DNA of 64,000 nucleotides, taken from assembly GCA_948567375.1 (NCBI GenBank), contig OX419757.1, forward strand, positions 36,394,001 to 36,458,000, in the 5' to 3' direction. Shown here piece by piece: positions 46,571 to 59,625 of this stretch. A model generated the notes under the pieces. It searched no databases and had not been told where the DNA came from. It saw only the letters and a program-made list of their open reading frames with translations. A program made the position numbers and the translations under genes. The stretch comes from Lunularia cruciata. Taxonomy: Eukaryota > Streptophyta > Marchantiopsida > Lunulariales > Lunulariaceae. The number at the start of each line of letters is the position of its first letter. Within the stretch, counting starts at the first letter, position 1.

Positions 46571-49300
46571 TGGTTATGAGAATTTTAGAGTTTTAGACCT
46601 TTGTATGCAATACCTAATGCTCATTTTTCATCTCATTTATCAAAGTGGTTTGAAGTCTTCTTGTAGTCAAAAATTTTCCTATAGTTGGATGTTATGGGCT
46701 TCCCACATGCGAGGTTGAATTTATAGGAATGCAAGTGCTTGGAAGAATCACTTCATTTGCTAGGTTTTTGGAATGCACTATATGGTGCTTTTTCAACAAG
46801 AAGGTTTGAAGCGCCTAGCACTCTATAAGTTGTCACATTGTGGTTTGCATAGCCCATGAAAAAGTAAACTAGTATGGTTTATCTCCATAAAGATGACATA
46901 GGTTGTATGACGGATCCCACGGTTAAGTTATTGCCATGTGAGCAATCTATGTGCATTTAAGTGGCTGGTCATGTGGGGTACAATCTTATCCTTTTCAAGG
47001 GCTCTGATGTATATAAGTGGTGGAGAGTTGAGAGAAAGGTTTGCTTTAGTTTGAGAAGTTCCTAGAAGGGGGAGGACATTGGGAGTGAGAGTTGTAGTAG
47101 AGCATGAGCATTAGAGCATCAAGAGAAGCATTTAGTAGGAGATGTCCCATGCTTCTGGCTCCCAATCTGCCACTCCCAAATCCTTTTCTCATCAGGCTTT
47201 AGATTCTACACCGTGACAGCTTATGGGATTGGATGGTGGTACATTTTGAGGCAACATTCATGGAGTCAATGATGGAAAACCCAGATCATATCATCCTTTT
47301 GGTGCTTAGTTATGAGCAGATCTAAGACTTGACAATCTATATGCTACTATAGATAGAGAATGACTTAATCTTGTTCAATGGCTTCAAATTGGAGTTGTGG
47401 AGTCCATTTGACAAAAAAAGAATCAACTAAATGACAAAAAAGTGCAAGTGATTGGATCCCAAGAGGAGAAGTCTAGAGTTTTATACCATCAAAGGAGTTA
47501 GAAGAGTGCATTCAAGGAAAGAAGACAACAATTTTAGAGAGAATCTAACAACCTACAAATTGAAGACAAAAAGCAAATAATTTAAGTAGATTCTTTTCAA
47601 GATATGATCAATTAAGGGGGATAGAATTCATACCCAAGAGCACAAAATAGACAATTTGGAAAGCTTTGTGAGACACTTTCATGATCTATCAATGGATTTG
47701 GAGATAAGATAGATTGCTTATAGTGCTAAATGCAAGAAATTCTAGGTTTTGATCAATCTCAAATCAGATCTGGTCAATAGAAGTTAGAGCTCTAGAGAGT
47801 GAGATGTTGGAGATGAGATGTTGATTAGGTTTGAAATTATGGTCACTCTTAACATTGTGGTTTGGATCACCTTATGAAAATTTTTAATATTTTTGGTGGT
47901 TAATTCTTTCACATTTACGTAAAGGTTTTATGTAAATTCCTTAAATAGAGAAATCAGAGTCTCGGATCAAGCATACTTAGGTATGTAGAGCTCAAAAGTT
48001 AGCCTAGCTCAAGAATTATCCATATCTAAGGATTGTGGTTGGATTAGGCTATTAAAATTTGCAAGGAATTATAAAAGGTGCAGCTAGCTACTATGGAAAA
48101 TTTGGTTGGCTTTTGATCCAGGGAGAGTGAGAGCTGATGCAACAAGTTTTACTAAAAAAATTGGTGTAAGCTCAATAGAGCATGATTGAATGTCATTTCT
48201 CCCAATCTTTAGGACTTTGATTGAAGATTTTAGGTTGATAAAGTGATTTTGAGGATTATGTATACTTGTGAGCCAAAAAACTGGAAAAGTTACCAAGAAT
48301 CAGGAGCAAACCCTCAATTAGTGATTTCAAAATTAGGGTGGAAATTATAGAAAGATGGCCAAGTTTGAGGGCTTGTCAAGGAGCTGTAGTAATCAGATTG
48401 TGGCGTGCTTCATACCATTAGGAAGCTTATCTCATAGGCTTTTCATTTAATCCTAGATAATTTGAATCAAAGGAACACAAAAAAATTTATTTTCACCTGA
48501 GTTACATAGACTTTTACACATCAAAAAGATATAGAATTACTCCATGTGGAGTACAAATTGGTTTGAAGGTTGGAGTATAGCTAGGAAGAGACTTGGAGTA
48601 CAAATTGAAATCAGTTGGAGGATAGAGCAAGAGGCTCTGAAGCTGATTTTTGCCAAAAACAAAAAGAGTTTTTGAATTCTTGTGGTTGGATCCTCTTTGT
48701 GCTTGCATGCTTGTTTGTATGCCCAATTGGCTTAGATTGGTGTTATGTACGGAGGTATTGCTTCTCCCAAGCTTGCATATTTGGTTTTAGGTACAAGAGC
48801 CAATAATTTCCTATGCATGAAGATTTCTTGTGCTTTTGTGGGATTGCAAGGAGTACATATGACCAAAATACATTGTAGAGCATAATGGAGAGGACATACA
48901 AGATCCCTAGCAATGGCACCAAAAATGTCACATAGGAAAATCCAATCTTGCAATGGAGGGACAATGGGCTAAGGGACAAAGGGACAAAGGGAAGGTGACT
49001 TGTCTATCTCCATGCATGGCTGGCCTTCAATTTGGCTTGGGAAGGGGTGCTATTCCAGACTCTCATAGTAGGTTATTCTCCATTGAGGCACAAGAAGTTC
49101 CCAAAATCACTTATCTTGGAGATGGTTCAAGGGTCTATCACCCCCATGAACTCTTCAGCCTTATGAAGAATGTCACTCAATCTCCAAGTAGCCAATTGAT
49201 AGAAGGACTCACTATCTTCAACCCCAAAGAACTACCACTTCAAAGGTCTTCCAAGCTGAAGTGTCCCTTGGCCAAAGGTGTTTTGGCCAAAAGTTGACAA
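46571..49300. other. Probable degraded transposon sequence, unassigned
   Basis: Composition resembles the Gypsy region but no pol motif was recognised. The longest frame (48953-49297, plus, 114 codons) has no family I know and begins with a short tandem of GGGACAAA. Confidence 0.4.
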
Positions 49301-52300
49301 CAACAAAAAAATGTTGTATTTGTATTGCTTTGGCACTGACACTCCTTCATGTTTGACTACTTTGGGCTTATTCCTTCCACACTCTTCCTTCTTCATCTTC
49401 CTTTTGTTCTATGCGCCTTCCTTATATGCCAAAGGTAAATGATGTAAACCCATCTTCCAATCTTGGCAAGCCCTTAACTTATCGTATCTTTAAGAACCAA
49501 GGTAAAATCAAGAAAATTTTGTGTTTTGTGACAAGGTAGAGTGCCACAATGAACATCAACAATATCATATAACTATGATATCATACAAGAAGTGTAAGTG
49601 ATCTCTTAGCAACCTTAATATTAGAGAGCATGCCAAAAAATCTTGTTGATGTTGTCTTCATATTTCCTCTAATAAACAACCTTGACCTTTGGATTTGTAA
49701 GAGAATTTTAATAGCAACTAACTTGAGCACAAGATATGGAAGATAGTTAAAAGATGTCTACTAACACTTGGCTTCTACATGATGTTGGTGTTTGACAAAA
49801 AAAATTTCTGTCGATTGGCTTCATATATAGATCATTCAACATTAGAAACCAAACATTCTGATTAATAGCAATTATGCATATATCAACAAAAATATTACAC
49901 TTATGCTCTCCAAAACTTGGTCATACCAACAAATACAATCAAACATAATGTTATTGTAACCATTGACTATTAATGATGCAAAACATTGAAAATTGAACTC
50001 TTTTCTATCATTTGTTTTTTTTTTCTCCTCCCCACACTTCTAGTTGGCAATTGAATTTTTCTCTATGTTTTTCATGTGGTCTGAGTATTGTCCTTGTTTT
50101 TTTATTATTGTTGTTTGTATTATAGTTTTTTTGGGAGCTGTGTCTACCTATATCTCTTTGATTTTCTTTTCTTTCATTTTTTTCCCTTTTATTTGTTAAG
50201 TATTAAATTTCAACGCATGTATGCTCATGTTTCTAATTTATTCCTATTTATATTTTGAAGTCATATAAGAATCAAAAATCTAAAACTTGCATGTGTCTTA
50301 CTTGGTGAAGTGTGCATACATGGGTGTTATCAATCCTATATCAACCATGACCATTGATTGTATCTTATTCCTTTTTGTATATAGAGCACAAGGTTCTCAT
50401 AATTTTCATGAAATTGGTGCTATATTTATCAATAGATTTATCAATGGACTTCTTTAATAATATCATGATGTCCATTGTAATCATGATCACTCTTGACTTG
50501 CTGAAGGTGGATAGCTAAATTTAAACTATTTAGTAGTCATATTTGTTGAAATATCTATAAAGAAGATAACGCATGTTGAGAAGGAAACAAAAATCTAATC
50601 AATTATATCCAGAAAAGTTACAACACTACAAAAAAGACATTAAAATTAGTGTTTCTAAGGTTTTTGCAAACTCCTTTTATATTTATTTTTGTTAAGTAAA
50701 TATGTCATGTTTCTTGTAAACTATTTAATTGTATGCTTGACATGTAGAGGATCTTGTTAGGAACACACATCTGTCTATGTACAAGATACTAAACAAAAAA
50801 AAAGATTCTTTTTCATATTTTAATAAGCACTTTTGCATGTCCAAGGTTTTCTTGTGTTTTAATAGCAACCTTTGCTAACATTAACAAAACTATGTAGATA
50901 GCTCAATAATATTGATGGCCATGCTAGTAATGTTAGTGATCAGAAGACTTGTTAAGACTTGTGTATTGATGATTCTCAACTGAATTGGAGATAGGGATAC
51001 TAGAGGAACAATGCAAACAAAGTCACTTAATATTAAATCAATTACCCAAAGATAGAGGAAGATTATTTTAGACTAAAGCCACTTATACTCATAACCTCAC
51101 AATGAGCATGGCAAGACTTCCTAGTAATCTCATAAATGTGATTTTACTAGGAAGGTAAGCTCACATTAAGATGAAAGAACAATACAAACAAAATTAGTTG
51201 ATATTTAAGAGACTCCACAAATAGAAGAACATTGCTAAAAAAATATTAATTGATGGTAAAACAAGTCTATGAATAACAACATAGTCAACAAAAATTCACT
51301 ATCGTAGATAACATTCACTTGACTTCATAAATAAATAGAATCAACATTAATAGAATTTTTTTTATGTTTAAACAATATAAAAAGGCTTAAGGATCATTGC
51401 CAACAAATGTAGCTTCCAAAAACTCATTGCAACAACCTTTCAATTCAAGTTAGAGAGCTAGATCATCAATAAACTTTACAAGCAATTTTTTCCAATACAA
51501 ATCCCCAAGGAGTATTGCTTGCAAAGTTTGCTATGCATAAATTGCTACCTTATATACTTAAGATAATCTAGTAAAAAAGGCTAGAAAATTTCCTTCATAT
51601 CATTCTACTCGATGTTAACAAACATTGAACTTAAAATTTATGAAGATAATAACTATATATAGAAATTTTTAAATATCAAAATTAAAATTTACATATGATA
51701 CACATATTGAAGTTATATTTATAGTATAGATATCTCAAGTTGAAATTTTAACAGAGAGTAAAAATTTTGTTACTAGAATGGATGCATCTCATTGAGTCAA
51801 CTAATTTTAGTTATTGGTGTTACTACTATATGAAATACTAGCAAACAACTCTAGATAAAAGAAGAATTCACCATATTTATTGCTTACTCTCTTTTTACTT
51901 GTTTTTCCACATAAGTATTGAATGCTTTCAAGGACTCAATATAAAGATCAAGCTTTGTTTGTAGTGCCACTCAGGTATGATCTGCAATATATATCTTGAA
52001 ACGGTCTTTGAAGAAGAAGATATATACTTTTTTTACAAACTATTTTTGAAACAAAGATACAAAGAACTTTAAGGTGTCATTTTTTTCCTTTGCTTGTATA
52101 AATGGCTTAAAAATTTTACACTTTGTTTATTCCTTGGTTTACTATATACCTCGTGTCTTGTTTGATGTTGAATAACTACTTTGTATGAAATATTGTGAGA
52201 TGTGAATAGCTTGTTATCTTTCCAACCCCCAATTTCTTTTCTCCGTAGATTATGTGGTCATGAGCTTGGTTGAAAGGGTAGTAGATCCTTTCTATCTTGA

Positions 52301-55300
52301 GTTTATCAAGAAAACTAACTAGCATTCTAAGGGATTGAAGCTCAATTTTGATGGTTTGGCTTTTCCTTTCATCATTTGTGACGGTATCCTTGGTTATAAC
52401 ATATAATTTGAAGTAGTTTAGTTAGACTATTCTCAAACAATCAAAACCCAGGTTATCAAAAAAGGAATTAAAAAAAGACTCAATTAGTTATTGACCCCCT
52501 AATTAAAGCTCCTCTAAAACCTACAAACTCCCTTACACAATCTCTTGATTTAGAAAAAGTCAAACTAAGTAGAAATCTACAAGAATAATTTATTTCTATT
52601 TCTATTTCTTCTTCTTTTTCTCCTCCATCACATTGTACATCAGCCATTTTATCACTTGACTTCCAACTTTGATCTACTCTAAGATTGTCTACTCCTAATT
52701 GATAGTATATTTCTATTGAATTATTTCCATGGTATTGCTAGCTACATCAAGAATTTTATTGATATTCTATTGAGATTGATAAAATTTGCTACTATATTAG
52801 ACACATAGAGCTTTAATCTTTATTCTAAATACTATATTAGAGAAAAATTCTTGGAAAGTCATTTAAGTTTTATATTAAACCAAAATTTTTGCTTTAATTG
52901 TATTGATAATGATACTAATGAATTGCATGTAAAGTTTGCTTCCTATGCATTGAGAATAACAAACAAAATTAGGGGCCTAACTTCTTTGCTAGCTATATAG
53001 GTAACTAGCCAGGTTAAATGAAGAAGTTAAAGGTAAGATGTTTGCTTAATGGTCAACAATTAAGCCAAAGAGGAAGGATTTAGGATAAAACATATTTCAT
53101 AAATCATTATAGATTTATTTCTCTTTATGGTTTTGAAAAATTGAGTGATTTTGCAAGGGGGTTTATAGGTTTTAGAATAGAATTATTGCAAAGGTTGACA
53201 TATATTCAAATAGTTGATCAATCAATCAACTAATTTCAGTGATAGGTGCAAACTTGAGTTATTTCATTTTCTGCATAATATAGATACATTAATAGTTGAA
53301 AGAAATTTTTTCTAAAACTCAAGATTGAGTCATCTAAATTTTACATACAGAAATACTACAAGATGAAAGTAAAAAAGGAATCTTGGGGAACTAAAGCTTT
53401 AGTTGTTGTCTATATCAACTAATAAAATCCAAGACCTCTTGAGCCAAGCTTATAATTTTTTCCCATATACAAACAAAGAAGTGGGGTTTTCATATCAAAA
53501 GATGGACCATCTCAAGTCAATCTCTAGCCTAAAAGAAAGACTCATAGTACATGGTAAGTGATAGTTGTAATTTAAAATTTTGATTATTGTAAATAGAAAA
53601 AATAGGAAACAATTCTCTTGAAATTTTTTGCATCTCCTTTCAAAAATATATGTATTATCAAGTATTTAAGTCTTCTATTACGTAAAATTATAGCTCAAGT
53701 TTGGATAAAAATCTTTGTAGATAAATGAAAATTGCAAGATATGAACAAATTGATTAATGATTTATATTTATAATTATAATCAAAAAAACTTTAATAAATA
53801 AATTTAATAAATATAATTTATGCATTTAATTTTATATCAAGTTAAATAAATTCAATTAAGCTTTTCTAGAGTTAAAAGATAGTATATTTACTGCATAGTT
53901 ACTATATATATTATACTCAATTTATTTTCATATTTCTTCATAGTAACATAGTAGTATGTTTAATGTGAATCAGTTCAATTTGAAGATTGATTATGTTATT
54001 GAATGAGAATATTTGGAGTAGGATGACATAACCTGAGCTGAATCAGCTTAGGTCCATTAATTATTCATTTATACACAACAAATTTATTACTTATAAACTT
54101 AGCTTCAAGTGTGAATTGTATTGCATTAGCAAAGTAGTCATATGGTTAATTTTGCTTTGTACATATTGTCTCTTTAGCTTTACCCTTTTGTAATATTTTC
54201 TATTTATTTTACCCTGAATTGCATCAGTTGCTCAACCTATCCTTTTTTGCTACATTTCTCAACGTTACGATTCTTGTTTTATGTTATCCAGGGCTATATA
54301 CAAATTATAGATATCGTAGAATTGAGATTCTTTTGTTCACTTTATGTAAAATTTCTTAGTTAAGCTATATTCATACTTGGTTTAAAATATATATGAAAAA
54401 GATAGATTTTAATACATAATGAAATGTCAAAGAATCTGGACTTAGAGATATTTGTCTCATTGCAAGGTAAGAGTTTTTTAACTCAATTAAGTCTCTTATG
54501 AGAGATATACTTCATTGTAAGTGTGGTGATATATACATATTCGTGAATTCTCCATAGTAAAAATGGTTTTAAAATTGTGGTCTTGTTTCCTTACTCTTTT
54601 TTTTGGCTCTTGATCTGATAGGTTTGATTGTTCTCATTTCACTTATTTTATATACGTTTGCATCCTTTGAAAGGCAACTAGAATTTGATTCTTTACTGAT
54701 GATTAATGATGTAGATGCCGGCTAAGAGAATTTGCCTCTTTACTATTTGATTAATGATGGATATGATTGGGTTTGATTGGTAGAGTTTAGCACAAACTCT
54801 ACCATTTTTAGTGTATCGATATTATTTGTGGATGAGTAGCTAGGGGTGGAATATGGATTTTCTATGCCGGAACCCATGATTGATTAAAGATAGAATAGAT
54901 ATATTTATTGAGGATTGATCTGTGGATTAGTAGCTTGGTGTAGAATAGCTTGATATATTCCATCTTGTTGCTTCAAGAAATTAGTTATATACACCCCATA
55001 AATACCATATATTTATATACTCTTGTATAATATTTCTTGGTGTATTTCATATATGAAAGAAGAAAAAAAATGGAGAATCAATTTGATGTTAGATATTTCA
55101 TAACGTCTTTCCTTTTAACTCCTTACAACCTTCCTCACCATAACGAGTATTACATCAGAACCCACAAATTATACTATGAAATTTATATTAGAGCCTATAA
55201 GAAATATGTAGTCATCAGTTTATTTAGGTAAACACATAAATTCATTATTTTCCATAGACTTTAAACCAAACCTTTAGATCAAAAATTTATTTAGTTTTTT

Positions 55301-55890
55301 TTTATAATTTCAATATCATAAAAAATTAATGCGTTCTCGATCTCGCTTCAGGTAATCAAATTAAATACATTATTTACTTTTCAAGATGTTGTTGGATGCA
55401 CTTAAAAATTGAGTTAGTTGCTATATTCAACTGACCTACCTAAATTACCTTCGGGTCCGTCCCAAAATTATACATATAATCTCTTGTTAATGCTTCGTTG
55501 GATTGGCCTAGTTGATTATATGTTATGTTTGTTGCGTTTTCACCACTTTTAACTTAAGTTTGTTTACTTCCAACTTTTTTATCATTTCATTGCATTCATC
55601 CTAACTTTTTATTTCTCATTGTTGCAAGTCCGTAATTTCTCATTGACTTTTATTTCTTTCATCGAGATTATGGGGAAATAAGTAAGATAGAGATATTGTG
55701 TGTGTGCGTGTAATTTACGTTTCGCTACCAGTTTTGGAACACTTCATAGGATTCAAATGGTACTTTCATCTCGCCTCAAATATTCATACTTTGTCATTTG
55801 ATTATTTTACATTTCTTTCACCGTGAATTTTCGTTTGGCGTACCTACATTATTCCCAACCGAGGCACTCCGGCATCGAGTAAAATTTGTA
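49301..55890. other. AT-rich gene-free stretch, right part of the repeat block
   Basis: Very AT-rich with poly-A/T runs. I see no coding exon or domain on either strand. The only clear structure is a hairpin at 54779-54803. Confidence 0.5.
54779..54803. repeat. Perfect hairpin, 10-bp stem and 5-nt loop
   Basis: GGTAGAGTTT (54779-54788), loop AGCAC, then its exact complement AAACTCTACC (54794-54803), followed by ATTTTTA. No gene ends nearby, so a terminator role is not supported. Confidence 0.8.
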
Positions 55891-55975
55891 AAGGCGACCA
55901 CGTAGAACGCATGAAGGATGGGAAGGCCCCACCACAAGGGGAGAGACAAAAGAGGTAAAACGCGGATAGGCCCCA
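55891..55975 (+). repeat. Dispersed repeat family copy R5
   Basis: AAGGCGACCACGTAGAACGC, then ATGAAGGATGGGAAGGCCCC, then AAGGGGAGAGACAAAAGAGG and TAAAACGCGGATAGGCCCCA. It lies at the point where the AT-rich block gives way to the CK2 gene island. Confidence 0.75.
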
Positions 55976-57375
55976 ATAGCGTCGGGAAATAAATGATCAA
56001 TAACTGATACCTGCGCGCGTACCTATAATCCTTGTGGTGTAGCCAAAGATTCCGAATAAGTTCCAAGACGTTCAACATGTTGAGCAAGATCACCATTTTC
56101 TACAGTGTAATTGCCTTCGTCCAATTTCAAAAGGTAAGGCAGGATGAAGACACAGTAAATGCTAATTCTTGATGGAATCCGAATCCATATCGGAAGGAAA
56201 CTGGAGTCAGCTTTAGACTATGCCACTGACGTTACTCGACATTTCTATCAAATAACACAAGCACGTTTAAATGGAGGTCTCGACCTCTAACTTGAGATAG
56301 TGCGTCCCTGTAATGAGGGTTTTACTATGTTCACTTCCAGAAGGTAAACCTCGTTACCTTGACAAGGAGGAGCTCTCCCCGACTGAAATTCAACAGCGTA
56401 CCATTGCACAAACGGATCTTTATCTTACGCAACCAGGATTCGGATTTCACACGACTTTTCTGAAATAAAAGTGTATGTAGGCGAGGGAGGAAATTGTCCA
56501 TTTTGGGAGGTACACTCTACAAACCTGTTCGAGAGAACACAGCTCCACGGATATGCTTTTTACGAAATGGAAGAACAAAACTATATGATAATTCGAAGTC
56601 TGATGATTGAAATTAGTATTTCTTTTCCAATTGTCATCAAGAATCGACGGAGAAGTAAACAAACCAGTCATTTTCCAGCATAAACATAATCCGTCACCCA
56701 GGAGTGGCGAGACTAGGAGCAGTACTCTTGCTTTTCGCGCGATTTGACTTGAATGCGTACAAAGCTCCAGAAGTAAAACTAGGTCAAACAACACATGAAT
56801 GGGCTACCAATAGCATGTCAACAGTTGGAATGCCTAAGCCCTTCCTTAGTCAGGGCTCCAGTAGTTATTCCACAAGCCCAACAATGTGGCCTCCGCTCAA
56901 TGGATCTAATGTCAATTATCTGAGTTCCCTACTGACAATAACTACGACTTCAAGTCCCCTACCTCAGCGAGCAACCAAGCTGGGAAAATTGAACATAAAC
57001 AGGACCCAAAATCGCTAATTGAATGCCTCTGCCTGCAATAAAGCCCTGACGAATAGAGGCGGGGGTTATGGTCCAGGATCCCCTTCCTCTCTTCTCTCTC
57101 ACGCTTTCCCTCTCACTATCCTCTGATCTACTGACTGTACAGCCCAACACTTGATGGAGTTGACGAAGTCTCGATCTCCTGATTCGAAATACTAACAGGG
57201 GACGATGGGTCCAAGCATTACCAAGTATAGCCGTATCCATTAGATCCCATGGTGTCAATTAATCTAACGAATTGCCTCCAGCTCAACCCTACCTACGATC
57301 CTGCTGCGAAAGCAGCAAAAGCTATGCGTCTGTTGCCTTCAGCTGCCTAAGGACACGCCACCTCTACGTAGCGTA
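55976..57375. other. Spacer downstream of the CK2 beta gene
   Basis: No supported gene. The right end should hold the CK2 beta 3' UTR (minus strand). Open frames on both strands at 56447-57258 overlap and show no known domain. Confidence 0.45.
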
Positions 57376-59625
57376 CTATCTTGCACTCCTATGAAGTTTA
57401 AAACCAAATATCCTTGGTATGTAACTCTGAGTTGGTTTGGGTGGTTTTATGTATGGGTATGTCATCAGGAAAAGATGGGGAAAAGTTGTCCCGAAATATG
57501 CCCCGTCTATGTCTGAGAATGGCGTTAAGTGTAATCTCGTATAAGAACTATGAAGACCCCTAATGTCTAGCCTGTTAAACACTAGTACCTTCTAGACGAA
57601 GAAGCGGATAAACGGAAAACATCCCAAAATCCATAACTACAAGAAACAAACGGAAACCTTTAATCTCCAGCGAAAACAAAGAACCAAAACAGATCGTATA
57701 AGAACAATTTCAAGAGGATACTGCCTTGGTACTTGGACCTTGGGTAGTAGATATCTTCACATTTGGGGCAATAGATCTTCACTGTGCTTGTGCGTGGAAT
57801 ATCTGACTGACCAATGGGCAAGCATGGCTGCCCCGAGCAATATACCCGAGGGCACCTACCAAAGTCGACATTCTTGCACTTCTCGAGCTGCAAAAAGAGC
57901 CAAAATCGCTGATAAGTGCTGAAACAAGAACAGATGACCGTTCAGCAAGTCTAACAAGGACGACAGAAAATTGATCTCCGGCCGCTGTGTTGAGCCGTCT
58001 CTTTCAGTGCATCAAATTGAGACAAAAATAGACAAACTAACCATGGCATTCATTCCTTTGCTTGTCAAAATGTAACGGACATGGATTAATCCGTACAACA
58101 TCTCCGCAGCAGATTCCACCATCTCGTTTTGCTCCTCTGTCAACATATCATCTGCACATGAAGCATATTAGAAGCTTAAATGCTCAAGGTATCTTAAAAC
58201 GGAACCGAGGGGCATTGGCAACTACAATAGGCTGCACACCTAAATGAAGAAATTAAGAGATTTCAGCCAGCACCGTCGACATTTTGGTATAGTTTCAAGT
58301 GCAACGGCTCAGTGTAGCCTCAAGAAAAAGGACAAGTTTACTGCTGCCAAGGCAAACACCGCCGTTATTCATATCCATTTAAGTATGGAACATTCAACGC
58401 TTTCTACGTATATTGAAGTCCCCCTCATTATCCAAACTAACTCTCATCACCTATTACTATTCAGGTAAAATAAAGCAAATAAAATTTTCCTTGCTACCGT
58501 TCACCATGACGAATTTCAACACAAAGAGGTTACCATTTGGCGACTCGACGTCAAGAATGAGGTCGAGAGCGTAATCGTAATAAGGGACTTGGCTGCTCAG
58601 ACCGCTAAGGTTGAAATCGTCTTGAATGTATTCATCATCAACCTCACAAAAGAACTCATTCCCCCTCAAACCGCAAAACCACGCAATCCAGGATGTATCT
58701 TCTCCATCTGACCCACTTACATCTGATTCCTCACTGTCCGTGTCCGAATCCTCTCCTGAATAGATTAACGAGACAACTTCTGTTAAAGTGCTCCGCGGGT
58801 CAACGATCTTTCCATTTCGAAAGGGCGAGACAGCCATAGAACTAGATCCCTATCTAACGATTCCGAGAACAAGCAAACAGGATTGAAAGTCGAGGATTTC
58901 GAATCCTGCTCACAGAGAAGCTGGCAGACCCAATACACTCGATAAAACATGACATGTAAAGATAACCAGAGACCGAACCAAAGACTCGACCCTGGTGACT
59001 TCACATCGCGGGTATACCTTGGGCTAGAAGACATCATCACTCCGAAGACTCGTGCGAATAGTCTAAGGGAACTCACCCCGCACATCTCTTATATGTCAGG
59101 ATTAAAATTTATACAAAAACATACTACGAGGAACGCAAGTACCCGACTTGATTGGGACTCCCAGAGAGGAAAGCCGATGTGGCAGGAAGTGATCAATTCC
59201 AAGCTGGAACCCGCCCAGAACTGGGCAGAGTAAATAGATTGCACATACAGACAGTATCCTTTGATCATTCCCGGTTTACCCACCCATACCTAAACTTGCG
59301 ATGCGCACTACTTTAGCTAAGCCTGAGTGTGAGTCGATGGTTCTAGGAGTAGACACGAATGAAACTTACCATCATCAGGATACTTTGTCTTCTCAAAGGC
59401 AGTTCGAGTATCTGAATTGCCTGCTCGTCGGGCAGATGACGTTGAAGGGCCGGAGGGCCGCTCCTTCTCTCTTCCATTTCCTCCCTTTGAAGTTGAAGGA
59501 GAAGATTTCTCGAGGGCATCTTCCTGGCGCTTCTTGCTCTCAGCAGACTCTCGAAACAAAGGCGTCTCCGATTTGCTGCTGCCTCTGCCGTCCGTTGCCA
59601 GAGATAAGATCCGCTCTTTGTACAT
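57376..59625 (-). CDS. CKB: Casein kinase 2 regulatory (beta) subunit
   Basis: Regulatory subunit of protein kinase CK2. It dimerises through its zinc-binding fold and holds two alpha subunits, shaping substrate choice; nucleus and cytoplasm. Minus-strand exons: 59625-59370, 58755-58534, 58151-58042, 57887-57722, 57512-57376; all GT-AG, phases 1, 1, 0, 1; 891 bases, 296 aa, slightly above the usual 280-290 for plants. The plant-type N-terminal extension (MYKERI start, SSPSTSK at 41-47) precedes the acidic stretch [16 protein letters not shown] (90-105) and the core [20 protein letters not shown]. Zinc ligands are Cys-208, 213, 236 and 239, with the same spacing as in human CK2 beta. The gene ends [11 protein letters not shown]. 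All family-critical positions look intact. The exon 3 donor reads GTTAGT, slightly unusual. Upstream is GC-rich; downstream is the AT-rich block. Confidence 0.96.

Noticed and set aside
48953-49297. Plus-strand frame of 114 codons considered as a gene
   Set aside because: It lies in transposon-rich DNA, has a low-complexity start and matches no domain I know. Kept only as unassigned sequence.
56704-57018. Plus-strand frame of 104 codons downstream of CK2 beta
   Set aside because: No domain, overlapping frames on the minus strand, and probably within the CK2 beta 3' flank.
58880-58905. GATTTCGAATCC string considered as a tRNA T-arm
   Set aside because: No D-arm, anticodon arm or acceptor pairing around it, and it lies in CK2 beta intron 1.
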